Shown: piece by piece, positions 8,777 to 18,716 of the stretch | How positions within the stretch are numbered: the stretch's first letter is position 1 | How the letters are laid out: every line of letters begins with the position of its first letter | NCBI GenBank assembly: GCA_026392455.1 | Contig: JAPLCB010000004.1 | Location: forward strand, 620,001 to 684,000 | Source: Propionibacteriales bacterium | GTDB lineage: Bacteria; Actinomycetota; Actinomycetes; Propionibacteriales; Nocardioidaceae | DNA: 64,000 nucleotides | Reading direction: 5' to 3' | Program-made: the position numbers and the translations under genes | The notes under the pieces: generated by a model | Told to the model about the DNA's origin: nothing | Databases searched by the model: none | The model's input: the letters and a program-made list of their open reading frames with translations, nothing else

Positions 8777-9531
8777 TTCTTGGCCTTCTCTGTTCCTGCG
8801 AACTCATCCCTGAGCTCGTCACTGACACCGGCGAGGTTGAGCTCGAAGGTGAACCCCTGCTCGAACCGGTAGCTCTTGTTCACGTCGACGGGCTCGATGC
8901 CGTTCAACGCTTCCTTGGCGGCGCGGATGACCCGGCCGTCCTTCTCGGCGATGCTCGCTGCGACGTCCAGAGCAACCGCGTCGAGCTCGTCGCGCGGCGC
9001 GAGACGGTAGACCGATCCGAAGCGGTGCAACTCGGTCGCCGGGATGGTCGCGGCGGTGAAGTACAGGGCCCGCATCATCTGCTGGGGGACCAGGCGCGCC
9101 ATGTGGGTAGCGGCGCCCAGAGCGCCCTGCTTGACCTCGGGCACACCGAAGTAGGCGTCCTCGCTGGCAACCACGATGTCGGCGTTGCCGACCAGGCCGA
9201 CCCCGCCGCCGACGCAGAAGCCGTTGACCGACGCGATCACCGGCACCGGGCACTCGTAGACGGCCTTGAACGCGGCGTAGCAGCCCTTGTTCGCGCCGAT
9301 CAGGGCATCGAAGCCGGTGGTGTTCTGCATCTCCTTGATGTCCACGCCGGCGTTGTAGCCCTTGCCCTCGGCGCGGAGGATCACGACCTTGACCTTCTGG
9401 TCGGCCCCTGCGGCATCGAGAGCGGCGGCCACGTCGAACCAACCCTGGACGGTGAGCGCGTTGACCGGGGGATGGGACATCGTGATCACCGCGATGCCGT
9501 CGTCGCGGACCTCGGTTGTGACTGCAGACAT
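8773..9531 (-). CDS. echA20: EchA20, crotonase-fold ring-D hydrolase
   Basis: A 252-residue crotonase-family protein from the ATG at 9531 (MSAVTTEVRDDG); an upstream in-frame ATG at 9582 would run through the promoter and the operator, so I reject it. The oxyanion-hole motifs are GKGYNAGVD and NGFCVGGGVGL. In M. tuberculosis EchA20 opens ring D of HIEC-CoA by hydrolysis. It heads the echA20-ipdABC operon, divergent from an Rv3549c-like SDR, with a perfect KstR2 operator between them. Confidence 0.88.
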   Translation of the reverse strand: MSAVTTEVRDDGIAVITMSHPPVNALTVQGWFDVAAALDAAGADQKVKVVILRAEGKGYNAGVDIKEMQNTTGFDALIGANKGCYAAFKAVYECPVPVIASVNGFCVGGGVGLVGNADIVVASEDAYFGVPEVKQGALGAATHMARLVPQQMMRALYFTAATIPATELHRFGSVYRLAPRDELDAVALDVAASIAEKDGRVIRAAKEALNGIEPVDVNKSYRFEQGFTFELNLAGVSDELRDEFAGTEKAKK

Positions 9532-9573
9532 CGGTTGCCCTTCTTGGACGGCTCTGTGAGCGGTCGTGTACCT

Positions 9574-9587
9574 ACCAAGCACTTGCT
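9574..9587. promoter_or_regulatory. KstR2 operator between echA20 and an SDR gene
   Basis: ACCAAGCACTTGCT matches the KstR2 consensus AnCAAGnnCTTGnT at every defined position. It lies in the 71-base divergent gap, 43 bases before echA20 and 15 bases before the SDR gene. The same interval carries a KstR2 site in M. tuberculosis (Rv3549c/Rv3550). Confidence 0.9.
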
Positions 9588-9590
9588 TGG

Positions 9591-9596
9591 TACTGT
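9591..9596 (+). promoter_or_regulatory. -10 box for a leaderless SDR transcript
   Basis: TACTGT fits TAnnnT and is followed by 6 bases and then the ATG at 9603. The expected +1 is the start codon itself, and there is no purine-rich ribosome site, so the message should be leaderless. The box abuts the KstR2 operator. Confidence 0.55.
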
Positions 9597-9602
9597 ACCA
9601 GT

Positions 9603-10352
9603 ATGGCTCTCTCCATCGACCTGACCGGACGGGTAGTTCTCGTCACCGGTGGCTCTCGCGGCATCGGCCGCGGCATCACCGAGGCCTTCGTGTTCGCCGG
9701 CGCTACCGTCGTCACCTGCGCGCGGTCCGAGGCGGAGCCCTTCCCGGGCACCACGCACGTCGTCTGCGACGTCCGTGACCCCGAGTCGGTCCAGGCGATG
9801 GTCGACGGCATCGTCGCCGCGCACGGGCGTCTCGACGTCCTGGTGAACAACGCTGGCGGTGCGCCCGCGTCGGACGCGGCGACCGCGTCACCGCGGTTCC
9901 ACGACAAGATCATCGGGCTGAACCTGAGCTCGCCGCTCCTGGTCGCCCAGGTCGCCAACCAGGTGATGCAGGCGCAGGGGAGCGGCGGCTCGATCGTGAA
10001 CATCACCTCGATCAGCGCGCACCGGCCGGCTCCCACGATCGCTGCGTACGCCGCCGCCAAGGCTGGCGTCGAGTCCTTGACCAAGAGCCTCGCGATCGAG
10101 TGGGGCCCGAAGGTGCGGGTCAACGCGATCGAGGTCGGCCTGTGCCGTACCGAGCAGACCGACGACCACTACGGCGGCGACGACAAGGTCGCGCGCATCG
10201 AGAAGACCATCCCGCTCGGCCGGATGGCCCGACCCGACGAGGTCGGCAACGTGGCCGTCTTCCTCGCCAGCGACCTCGCCTCCTACGTCAGCGGCGCCAG
10301 CGTCGGCTGCCACGGCGGTGGCGAACCGCCGGTGTTCCTGCACATCCAGTAG
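9603..10352 (+). CDS. SDR oxidoreductase, Rv3549c-like
   Basis: A 249-residue classical SDR with TGGSRGIG at residues 15-22, NNAG at 82-85, and Tyr149/Lys153 (YAAAK). The gene diverges from echA20 across a KstR2 operator and is followed by a second SDR, as Rv3549c-Rv3548c do. The exact substrate is not established; a hydroxyacyl-CoA or steroid alcohol intermediate of late-ring degradation is inferred. The start is the ATG just after a -10 box, with no Shine-Dalgarno sequence. Confidence 0.82.
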   Translation: MALSIDLTGRVVLVTGGSRGIGRGITEAFVFAGATVVTCARSEAEPFPGTTHVVCDVRDPESVQAMVDGIVAAHGRLDVLVNNAGGAPASDAATASPRFHDKIIGLNLSSPLLVAQVANQVMQAQGSGGSIVNITSISAHRPAPTIAAYAAAKAGVESLTKSLAIEWGPKVRVNAIEVGLCRTEQTDDHYGGDDKVARIEKTIPLGRMARPDEVGNVAVFLASDLASYVSGASVGCHGGGEPPVFLHIQ

Positions 10353-10401
10353 AGCGTGCACATCAACCCAGCACCCACCACCCCTCAACCCAGGAGTACC
10401 T

Positions 10402-11298
10402 GTGTCCCGTTTTCTTGAAGGTCGCGTCGCTATCGTCACCGGAGCCGGTCGCGGCATCGGCCGTGCCCACGCCCTCGAGCTCGCCCGCCACGGCGCCAAG
10501 GTCGTCGTCAACGACTTCGGCGTCTCCAACAACGGCGAGAAGCCAGGCAGTGAATCGGTGCAGTCGCCGGCGCACGACGTCGTGGCCGAGATCGAGGCCA
10601 TGGGTGGCGAGGCGGTGGTCAACGGCGCCGACGTCGCCGACTTCGAGCAGGCTGCTGCGATGGTCCAGCAGGCGATCGACACCTTCGGTGGCCTCGACAT
10701 CCTGGTGAACAACGCCGGGTTCGTGCGCGACCGGATGCTGGTCAACGCCACCGAGGACGAGTGGGACGCCGTCATCCGGGTCCACCTCAAGGGTCACTTC
10801 GCGCCGTTGCGGCACGCTGCGGCGTACTGGCGAGCGGAGTCCAAGGAGGGTCGTCAGCGGGCGGCCCGGGTCATCAACACCACCTCCGGAGCCGGACTGC
10901 AGGGCTCGATCGGCCAGATCACGTACTCCGCAGCCAAGGGGGGCATCGCCACCATGACCGTGGTCGCCGCAGCCGAGCTCGGCCGGGTCGGTGTCACGGT
11001 CAACGCGCTCGCCCCGGTTGCCAAGACCCGGATGACCGAGGGTGCCTTCGACACCTCGGAGATGGCGCTGCCCGAGGACAACTCGCCGATCGTGGCCTGG
11101 CTCGCCTCCGAGGCTTCCGGCCACGTCACCGGACGCGTGTTCGAGAGCGATGGCGGCAAGCTCACCCTCGAGGAGGGCTGGAACCACGGCGCCGCCCGGG
11201 ACAAGGGTTCGCGCTGGGAGGCCACTGAGCTCGGCGACGTCGTCGACGCGCTGATCGCCGAAGGTGCCGACCCCGAGCCGGTGTACGGCGCCAGCTGA
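10402..11298 (+). CDS. SDR oxidoreductase, Rv3548c-like (multifunctional-enzyme type)
   Basis: A 298-residue SDR of the peroxisomal MFE/(3R)-hydroxyacyl-CoA dehydrogenase type. It has TGAGRGIGRAHA near the start, the longer NDFGVSNNG loop, NNAG at 103-106 and YSAAK with Tyr175/Lys179. The GTG at 10402 follows CAGGAG with good spacing. It is the second gene of a two-SDR operon that matches Rv3549c-Rv3548c, and so probably belongs to the KstR2 group. The likely reaction is oxidation of a beta-hydroxyacyl-CoA derived from steroid rings or side chain. Confidence 0.8.
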   Translation: MSRFLEGRVAIVTGAGRGIGRAHALELARHGAKVVVNDFGVSNNGEKPGSESVQSPAHDVVAEIEAMGGEAVVNGADVADFEQAAAMVQQAIDTFGGLDILVNNAGFVRDRMLVNATEDEWDAVIRVHLKGHFAPLRHAAAYWRAESKEGRQRAARVINTTSGAGLQGSIGQITYSAAKGGIATMTVVAAAELGRVGVTVNALAPVAKTRMTEGAFDTSEMALPEDNSPIVAWLASEASGHVTGRVFESDGGKLTLEEGWNHGAARDKGSRWEATELGDVVDALIAEGADPEPVYGAS

Positions 11299-11301
11299 CC
11301 T

Positions 11302-11410
11302 GAGCGGGCGCAGATGTCCCGCCACAAGCGGGTGAGAGGGCTGAGATGTCCCAGTGACTGGGACATCTCAGCCCTCTCGGCGTTCAGGAGCGGGACATCT
11401 GCGCCCGCTC
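11302..11410. repeat. Nested perfect palindromes between convergent genes
   Basis: A 20-bp perfect inverted repeat (11302-11321 with 11391-11410) encloses a second, 22-bp perfect inverted repeat (11334-11355 with 11357-11378). All four arms share AGATGTCCC or its complement, so the inner and outer hairpins are homologous. It fills nearly the whole gap between the convergent SDR and fadA5 stop codons and could terminate both, but it is much longer than a normal terminator. Confidence 0.9.
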
Positions 11411-11414
11411 GGGG

Positions 11415-13992
<2,578 letters not shown>

Positions 13993-14011
13993 GGCCTAGC
14001 TCGTTGCGCAG

Positions 14012-14042
14012 AGCGCCGCCATCCCACCGGGGTGGCGGCGCT
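14012..14042. terminator. Strong hairpin between cyp125 and the DinB gene
   Basis: AGCGCCGCCA and TGGCGGCGCT form a perfect 10-bp stem that extends inward with a further G:T/C:G run, followed by TTTCGCG. It sits between convergent genes and can serve as a bidirectional terminator. Confidence 0.8.
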
Positions 14043-14051
14043 TTCGCGTTC

Positions 14052-14546
14052 TCAACCGGCGGCGAGGATCTGCTCGCGCAGGATGTCGGCGTGACCGCAG
14101 TGCTCGGCCAGCTCGCGGATCATGTGCAGGTAGATCCACCGCAACGGGAAGTCGCCGTGCCGGCTGCCGGTCATGACGTCGTCCAGGGAGGCGGTAGCGG
14201 CGATCCGGCGCGACCGTTCGCAGACCTGCTCGTGCAGCAGCACCGTGCTCGCGACGGTCTCGTCCGGTCCGAGCAGGTAGGACTCCGGGGCTGTCCAGGG
14301 GATCCCGATCTCGGCACGGGGTCGGTGCGTGATCGCCTCGTCGAACCAGACGGCTTCGACGAACGCGGCATGCTTCAGCAGGCCCAGCAGGGTGGTCCCC
14401 GACGGCACCAGGACGCGGCGCGCCTGCTCCTCGTCGAGCCCGTCCAGGGTGCCCCGGATGGCGCTGCGGTGCTCGTCGAGGAACGCCTCGAGCTGCGCTT
14501 GTTCCGGAAGGTCGGCGACCAGGAAGGTGGGCGGCAGGATCGTCAT
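14052..14546 (-). CDS. DinB/DUF664-family protein
   Basis: A 164-residue four-helix DinB-superfamily protein. The three metal-binding histidines of the fold are likely in LLKHAAFVE and in HMIRELAEHCGHAD near the C-terminus. Actinobacterial members of this group (DUF664) are often thiol-dependent (mycothiol or bacillithiol) enzymes, but the substrate here is unknown. It is 8 bases downstream of map on the same strand and probably co-transcribed with it. It interrupts the steroid block and is unlikely to belong to it. Confidence 0.75.
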   Translation of the reverse strand: MTILPPTFLVADLPEQAQLEAFLDEHRSAIRGTLDGLDEEQARRVLVPSGTTLLGLLKHAAFVEAVWFDEAITHRPRAEIGIPWTAPESYLLGPDETVASTVLLHEQVCERSRRIAATASLDDVMTGSRHGDFPLRWIYLHMIRELAEHCGHADILREQILAAG

Positions 14547-14554
14547 GGTCGGTG

Positions 14555-15322
14555 TCAGTCCCGAGCAGTCAGAACCAGTGGCCCATCGGGCGTGATCGCG
14601 ATGGTGTGCTCGGAATGAGCCCCCCGAGATCCGTCCGCGCTGCGCAGCGTCCAGCCGTCAGGGTCGGTGAAGATCGCGTCGGTGGTGTGCATGAACCACG
14701 GCTCGATCGCGATCACCAGGCCCGGCTTGAGCGTCAGGCCGCGTCCGGGCCGGCCGTCGTTGGGGACGTGCGGGTCTCCGTGCATGGTGCGCCCGACGCC
14801 GTGGCCCCCGAACTGCAGGTTGATCCCGAGACCGGCTGCGCGGGCGACCTCACCGATCGCGAAACCGACATCGCCGAGCTTGTTGCCGACGACGGCGGCC
14901 GCGATCCCGGCCTCGAGGGCCTTCTCGGTGACGGTGATCAGCCGGAGGTCCTCGTCGCGCGCTGTGCCGACCACCACGGACGTCGCGGAGTCGGCGACCC
15001 AGCCGTCGACCTCGCAGGCGAAGTCGACGCTGAGCAGGTCGCCGTCGGCCAGGACGTAGTCGTGGGGGAGGCCGTGCAGCACGGCGTCGTTGACCGAGGT
15101 GCACAGCACCTTGCCGAACGGCATCGCCCCGAAGGACGGGTGGTAGTCCACGTAGCACGAGGTGGCCCCGCGCTCGGCGATCATCTCGGCGACGAGGGCG
15201 TCGAGCTCGAGCAGGTTGACCCCGACGGCGGCCTTGGCGCGGAGCGCTGTCAGCACCTCGGCGACGAACCGTCCCGCGGGACGCATCTGCTCGACCTCGC
15301 GGTCGTTGAAGAGCTCGATCAT
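14555..15322 (-). CDS. map: Methionine aminopeptidase, type I
   Basis: A 255-residue pita-bread-fold metallopeptidase that removes the initiator Met from nascent proteins. The five dinuclear-metal ligands are visible: the two Asp residues in LSVDFACEVDGWVADSA, His in FGGHGVGR, Glu in AIEPWF and Glu in AHSEHT. The substrate-binding His is in HPSFG. The start ATG lies 6 bases after a TAGGCT -10 box, so the transcript is probably leaderless. The genome likely has another Met aminopeptidase near the ribosomal genes; this would be a second copy. Confidence 0.9.
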   Translation of the reverse strand: MIELFNDREVEQMRPAGRFVAEVLTALRAKAAVGVNLLELDALVAEMIAERGATSCYVDYHPSFGAMPFGKVLCTSVNDAVLHGLPHDYVLADGDLLSVDFACEVDGWVADSATSVVVGTARDEDLRLITVTEKALEAGIAAAVVGNKLGDVGFAIGEVARAAGLGINLQFGGHGVGRTMHGDPHVPNDGRPGRGLTLKPGLVIAIEPWFMHTTDAIFTDPDGWTLRSADGSRGAHSEHTIAITPDGPLVLTARD

Positions 15323-15328
15323 GGTTCC

Positions 15329-15334
15329 AGCCTA
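15329..15334 (-). promoter_or_regulatory. map: -10 box for leaderless map transcript
   Basis: On the minus strand TAGGCT is followed by 6 bases (GGAACC) and then the ATG of map. The spacing places +1 at the start codon. Confidence 0.5.
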
Positions 15335-15344
15335 GGAGAGACGG

Positions 15345-15380
15345 CCGGAGGCCCCGTCACCGCAGTGACGAGGCCTCCGG
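15345..15380 (-). terminator. Long hairpin after the ltp3 operon
   Basis: CCGGAGGCC plus CGTCAC pairs with GTGACG plus GGCCTCCGG, leaving one C/A mismatch and a 4-base loop. It follows the ltp3 stop on the minus strand and precedes map. It lacks a T run, but the stem is 15 paired bases. Confidence 0.75.
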
Positions 15381-15390
15381 AACAGCGGTA

Positions 15391-16560
15391 CTAGTTGGCC
15401 GGCTTGTCGGCACCGACGATCCACATCGCGAAGAACTGCGACCCGCCGCCGTAGGCGTGTCCCAGGGCCTTGCGCGCGCCGTCGACCTGGTGCTCGCCGG
15501 CTTCCCCCATGACCTGCAGCGAGGCCTCCGCGAACCGGAGCATCCCGCTCGCGCCGATCGGGTTGGAGGAGAGCACGCCCCCGCTCATGTTGATCGGGAG
15601 CTTGCCGGAGATCTCGGTCTCTCCCGCCTCGGTGAGCTTCCAGCCCTCACCTTGGGGCATGAACCCGAGGTTCTCGATCCACATCGGCTCGAACCAGGAG
15701 AACGGCACGTAGATCTCCGCGCAGTCGATCTCCTCGAGCGGGTTGGTGATCCCGGCCTGCTTGTACAGCGCTGCGGAGGCGTGCTGCCCGGCCAGCGGGT
15801 TGACCTGGTCGCGCTCGGACGCCGTGGTCGGCTCCGAACGCATCTGGGTGCCGTGGATCCAGGCGGGATTCTTGACGCCGGACTTCTTGACCGCGTCCTC
15901 CGAGGCGATCACCAGGGCGCAAGCACCGTCCGAGGACGGGCAGGTCTCGTCGTACCGGATCGGGTCCCAGAGCATCGTCGACGCCAGCACGGACTCGACC
16001 GTGGTGCCCTCGTTGTGCAGGTGCGCGTACGGGTTCTTCAGGGCGTTCTGGCGGTCCTTCGCGGCCACCATCGCGCCGATGTGCAGGGGAGCGCCCGAAC
16101 GACGGATGTACGACCGCACGTGCGGTGCGAAGTAGCCACCGGCACCCGCGTGCACCGGCATGATGAAGGGCACCGGGATCGACAGCGCCCACATCGCGTT
16201 GGACTCGGACTGCTTCTCGAAAGCCACGGTCAGGACCCGCTCGTGCACCCCGGACTGGACCAGCGAGGCGGCGACGATGGCGGTCGAACCGCCGACCGAA
16301 CCGGCGGTGTGGACGCGCAGGAGGGGCTTTCCGGCGGCGCCGAGGGCGTCCGCCAGGTACAGCTCCGGCATCATCACGCCCTCGAACAGGTCCGGGGCCT
16401 TGCCGACCACGACGGCGTCGATGTCGTCGAAGGTCAGGCCGGCGTCGAGCAGCGCCCGGTCGACGGCCTCACGGAGGAGACCGGCGATCGAGACGTCTTC
16501 GCGCTTGGCGCGGTGGTGCGTCTGTCCGACGCCGATGACAGCTGCGGGGATCTTGGCCAT
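15391..16560 (-). CDS. ltp3: Thiolase-fold lipid-transfer protein, Ltp3-like aldolase
   Basis: A 389-residue thiolase-superfamily protein of the SCP-x/lipid-transfer group. The usual N-terminal nucleophile position reads HTAGSVGGST, with no cysteine, while NPIGASG and GHAYGGGSQF are conserved. Loss of the Cys is expected in Ltp enzymes that cleave by retro-aldol chemistry together with a DUF35 partner. The order ltp3-ltp4-DUF35 divergent from an LLM oxidoreductase equals Rv3523-Rv3522-Rv3521 / Rv3520c. In Rhodococcus, Ltp3 and Ltp4 are needed for C24-branched (phytosterol) side chains. Regulation is by the KstR operator at 18628. Confidence 0.85.
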   Translation of the reverse strand: MAKIPAAVIGVGQTHHRAKREDVSIAGLLREAVDRALLDAGLTFDDIDAVVVGKAPDLFEGVMMPELYLADALGAAGKPLLRVHTAGSVGGSTAIVAASLVQSGVHERVLTVAFEKQSESNAMWALSIPVPFIMPVHAGAGGYFAPHVRSYIRRSGAPLHIGAMVAAKDRQNALKNPYAHLHNEGTTVESVLASTMLWDPIRYDETCPSSDGACALVIASEDAVKKSGVKNPAWIHGTQMRSEPTTASERDQVNPLAGQHASAALYKQAGITNPLEEIDCAEIYVPFSWFEPMWIENLGFMPQGEGWKLTEAGETEISGKLPINMSGGVLSSNPIGASGMLRFAEASLQVMGEAGEHQVDGARKALGHAYGGGSQFFAMWIVGADKPAN

Positions 16561-16564
16561 GTCT

Positions 16565-17626
16565 TCAGCGTCCTTCCATCGTGACGACGAGGTTCTGCTG
16601 GAGCACCGGACCGGAGGTCGTGTGCGCCAGCGCCTTGTCGGACTCGCCGGCCCAGATCCGCTTGGCGGCTTCGCCGATGCGGTTCAGGCCGGCGGTGAAC
16701 ATCGGGTTGGCGGTCAGTGCACCACCGGAGGGGTTGATCGTGACGTCGTCGGCCAGCCCGAGCGAGCTGCGCAGGATCAGCTCCTGGTGGCTGAACGGCG
16801 CGTGCAGCTCGGCCAGATCGACAGAGCCGACACCCTCCTTGCCCAACGCGGCCTTGCCGGCCGAGGCGGTGCTCGAGGACGTGGTCAGGTCGCGGGCATT
16901 GATCGCGATCGGCTCGATCCGGTGCTCGAAACCGCTGATCCAGGCCGGGCGCTGGCGCGCCTGGTTGGCCTTGTCGCCGGCCGCGATCACGATGCCGGCG
17001 GCACCGTCGGAGACCGGGGCGCAGTCCCAGCGGCGCAGCGGGTCGGCGTACAGGGGATGGGCCAGGACGTCCTCGACGGTGGTGGCGCCCTTGCGGATCG
17101 CCCACTCGTTGCTCTGGGCGTCCGTCATCGAACGGGCGACGACCTCGGCCATGGCGTTGGCGTCCCACAGGCCCTTCTCGAGGCCTTCCCGAGCCTGGAT
17201 GCCGGCCAGCGACACCGTGTCCGGCCAGAGCGGCTGGGTGGTGTACGGGTCGAGCTGCAGAGCCAGGATCCGGCGCAGGATGCCGGCCGACGACTTCCCG
17301 AAGCCGTAGACGAGGGCGGTGTCGACCTCGCCCGTCTGGATCTTGACCCAGGCCTCGTACATCGCCCAGGCGGCGTCCATCTCGACGTGCGACTCCATCA
17401 CCGGCGGGATGGTCCCGATGGCGTCGACCGCGGAGACGAACGAGAACGACCGTCCGGCCAGGTAGTCGCTGGAGCCGGAGCACCAGAAGTCGATGTCGGA
17501 CTTGGTCCAACCGGTCTGCTCGTACAGGTCCGCGAGGATCGGGACCAGGAGTTCCAGACAGGTCGGGGACCCGTCGAGCTCCTTCATCTGTCGCTGGGCA
17601 AAACCCACGACGGCTACATCACGCAT
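16565..17626 (-). CDS. ltp4: Thiolase-fold lipid-transfer protein, Ltp4-like aldolase
   Basis: A 353-residue SCP-x/Ltp thiolase-fold protein starting MRDVAVVGFAQRQ at 17626; the longer open frame upstream overlaps the DUF35 gene and is not coding. It shows SSDYLAGRSF, the DGAAGIVIA block and NPSGGALTANP near the C-terminus, where thiolases have the catalytic His loop. It is 4 bases from ltp3 and 17 bases from the DUF35 gene. Ltp3 and Ltp4 probably work with the DUF35 protein as aldol-lyases on branched sterol side chains; this is known for Ltp2-ChsH2 and inferred here. Confidence 0.85.
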   Translation of the reverse strand: MRDVAVVGFAQRQMKELDGSPTCLELLVPILADLYEQTGWTKSDIDFWCSGSSDYLAGRSFSFVSAVDAIGTIPPVMESHVEMDAAWAMYEAWVKIQTGEVDTALVYGFGKSSAGILRRILALQLDPYTTQPLWPDTVSLAGIQAREGLEKGLWDANAMAEVVARSMTDAQSNEWAIRKGATTVEDVLAHPLYADPLRRWDCAPVSDGAAGIVIAAGDKANQARQRPAWISGFEHRIEPIAINARDLTTSSSTASAGKAALGKEGVGSVDLAELHAPFSHQELILRSSLGLADDVTINPSGGALTANPMFTAGLNRIGEAAKRIWAGESDKALAHTTSGPVLQQNLVVTMEGR

Positions 17627-17643
17627 GTCTGTTCGTGCCCTTC

Positions 17644-18618
17644 TCAGAGGTGCATCTTGTAGGTGTCGTACTCCGCGTCCGGCTCTCCGGTCGGGCGGAA
17701 GTACTTGATGTTGTTGAGGTCGGTGGTCCACTCCTCCTGGGGCTTCCAGACCGCCTCGACCCGCATACCCATCCGGACGTCCGCAGCGTCGACGTCGAGG
17801 ATCAGGTGCAGGAACGCGATGTCCGCCCCGTCGAGCAGTACGTACGCGGAGACGTAGGGGATCGGGATGGTCTGGCCGACGAACGGCACGTTCACCACGC
17901 AGTAGGTCGTGAGCGTGCCGCGGTCCGGGAGCAGCACCTCGTCGGTGGTCGGGACCCCGTCGACCGGGCAGGCCCCGCGGGGCGGGACGTAGACCTTCTC
18001 GCACACCGGGCAGCGCTGCCCGTAGAGCTTGCCCTCGGCCAGGCCCTGGAAGAACTTGGTCTCCTCGGGCGAGGCCGCGTAGTCGTAGGCCAGGTTCACC
18101 GGGCTGACGATGCCGGTGACCTCGGGAGCACCGAAGTCCATCGACGCGGACCCCTCGCTGACGTCGTCGCCGGCCGGCTCGAAGCACGCGATGTCGCGAA
18201 TGGTGCCGGTCGTCTGCTCGGCCCAGCGGACCCGGACCCGCAGGCCGGTGGAGATGTCTGCGGGGGAGTCGACGTCGACGGCGTGCAGCATCGGGGCGTC
18301 GGACCCGTCGAGCAGGATCTGGGCGAAGGCGAACGGCTTCTCCAGCGGTTGCTGGGCGACGGGCTCGGAAACCCACGACCAGCTCTGGACCGTGCCGAAG
18401 TCGGAGACCGGGACCAGCTCGGTGATCGCCTCGTGGGTCACCGGGTCGTACTCCGGCGGCGGCACGACGACCCGGCCGTCAGCGAGCACCCCGCCGAGCA
18501 CGGAGTGCTGCTTGAGGGCCGACATGAACTGGGACAGCACGGAACCGAGCGATCGGGTGTAGTCGAACTCGACCTTCATCGGGGCGTGCAGGACACGCGA
18601 TTCAGTAGAGGGAGCCAT
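17644..18618 (-). CDS. Tandem DUF35/OB-fold acyl-CoA-binding protein (Rv3521-like)
   Basis: A 324-residue protein. The C-terminal half is a standard DUF35: a rubredoxin-like zinc ribbon (CPVC ... ACPVDG at about 205-222) followed by an OB fold. The N-terminal half (about 40-160) resembles a second OB domain. DUF35 proteins pair with Ltp thiolase-fold enzymes; ChsH2's DUF35 binds Ltp2. Here the partners should be ltp4 and ltp3, the next genes. The ATG at 18618 lies 10 bases from a perfect KstR operator, while upstream in-frame codons would pass through it. Confidence 0.83.
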   Translation of the reverse strand: MAPSTESRVLHAPMKVEFDYTRSLGSVLSQFMSALKQHSVLGGVLADGRVVVPPPEYDPVTHEAITELVPVSDFGTVQSWSWVSEPVAQQPLEKPFAFAQILLDGSDAPMLHAVDVDSPADISTGLRVRVRWAEQTTGTIRDIACFEPAGDDVSEGSASMDFGAPEVTGIVSPVNLAYDYAASPEETKFFQGLAEGKLYGQRCPVCEKVYVPPRGACPVDGVPTTDEVLLPDRGTLTTYCVVNVPFVGQTIPIPYVSAYVLLDGADIAFLHLILDVDAADVRMGMRVEAVWKPQEEWTTDLNNIKYFRPTGEPDAEYDTYKMHL

Positions 18619-18627
18619 GCGCAGAAG

Positions 18628-18641
18628 TGAAACACGTTCTA
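18628..18641. promoter_or_regulatory. KstR operator between the DUF35-ltp operon and the LLM gene
   Basis: TGAAACACGTTCTA matches TnnAACnnGTTnnA fully. On the plus strand it runs into TAGTAT (18640-18645), a likely -10 box for the LLM gene, so repressor and polymerase sites overlap. Confidence 0.88.
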
Positions 18642-18716
18642 GTATTGCGAGCAAGGACATCCGAGTAGGTTGCCTGGAGAAGACCCGCGCACCTGCGCAC
18701 GAACGCGAGGAGAACC

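Noticed and set aside
9532-9582. Upstream ATG start for echA20
   Set aside because: The added residues would be encoded by the divergent promoter and part of the KstR2 operator; the ATG at 9531 fits family starts.
11302-11410. Insertion sequence with terminal inverted repeats
   Set aside because: Only 109 bases long, no coding capacity and no visible target duplication; kept as a palindromic repeat.
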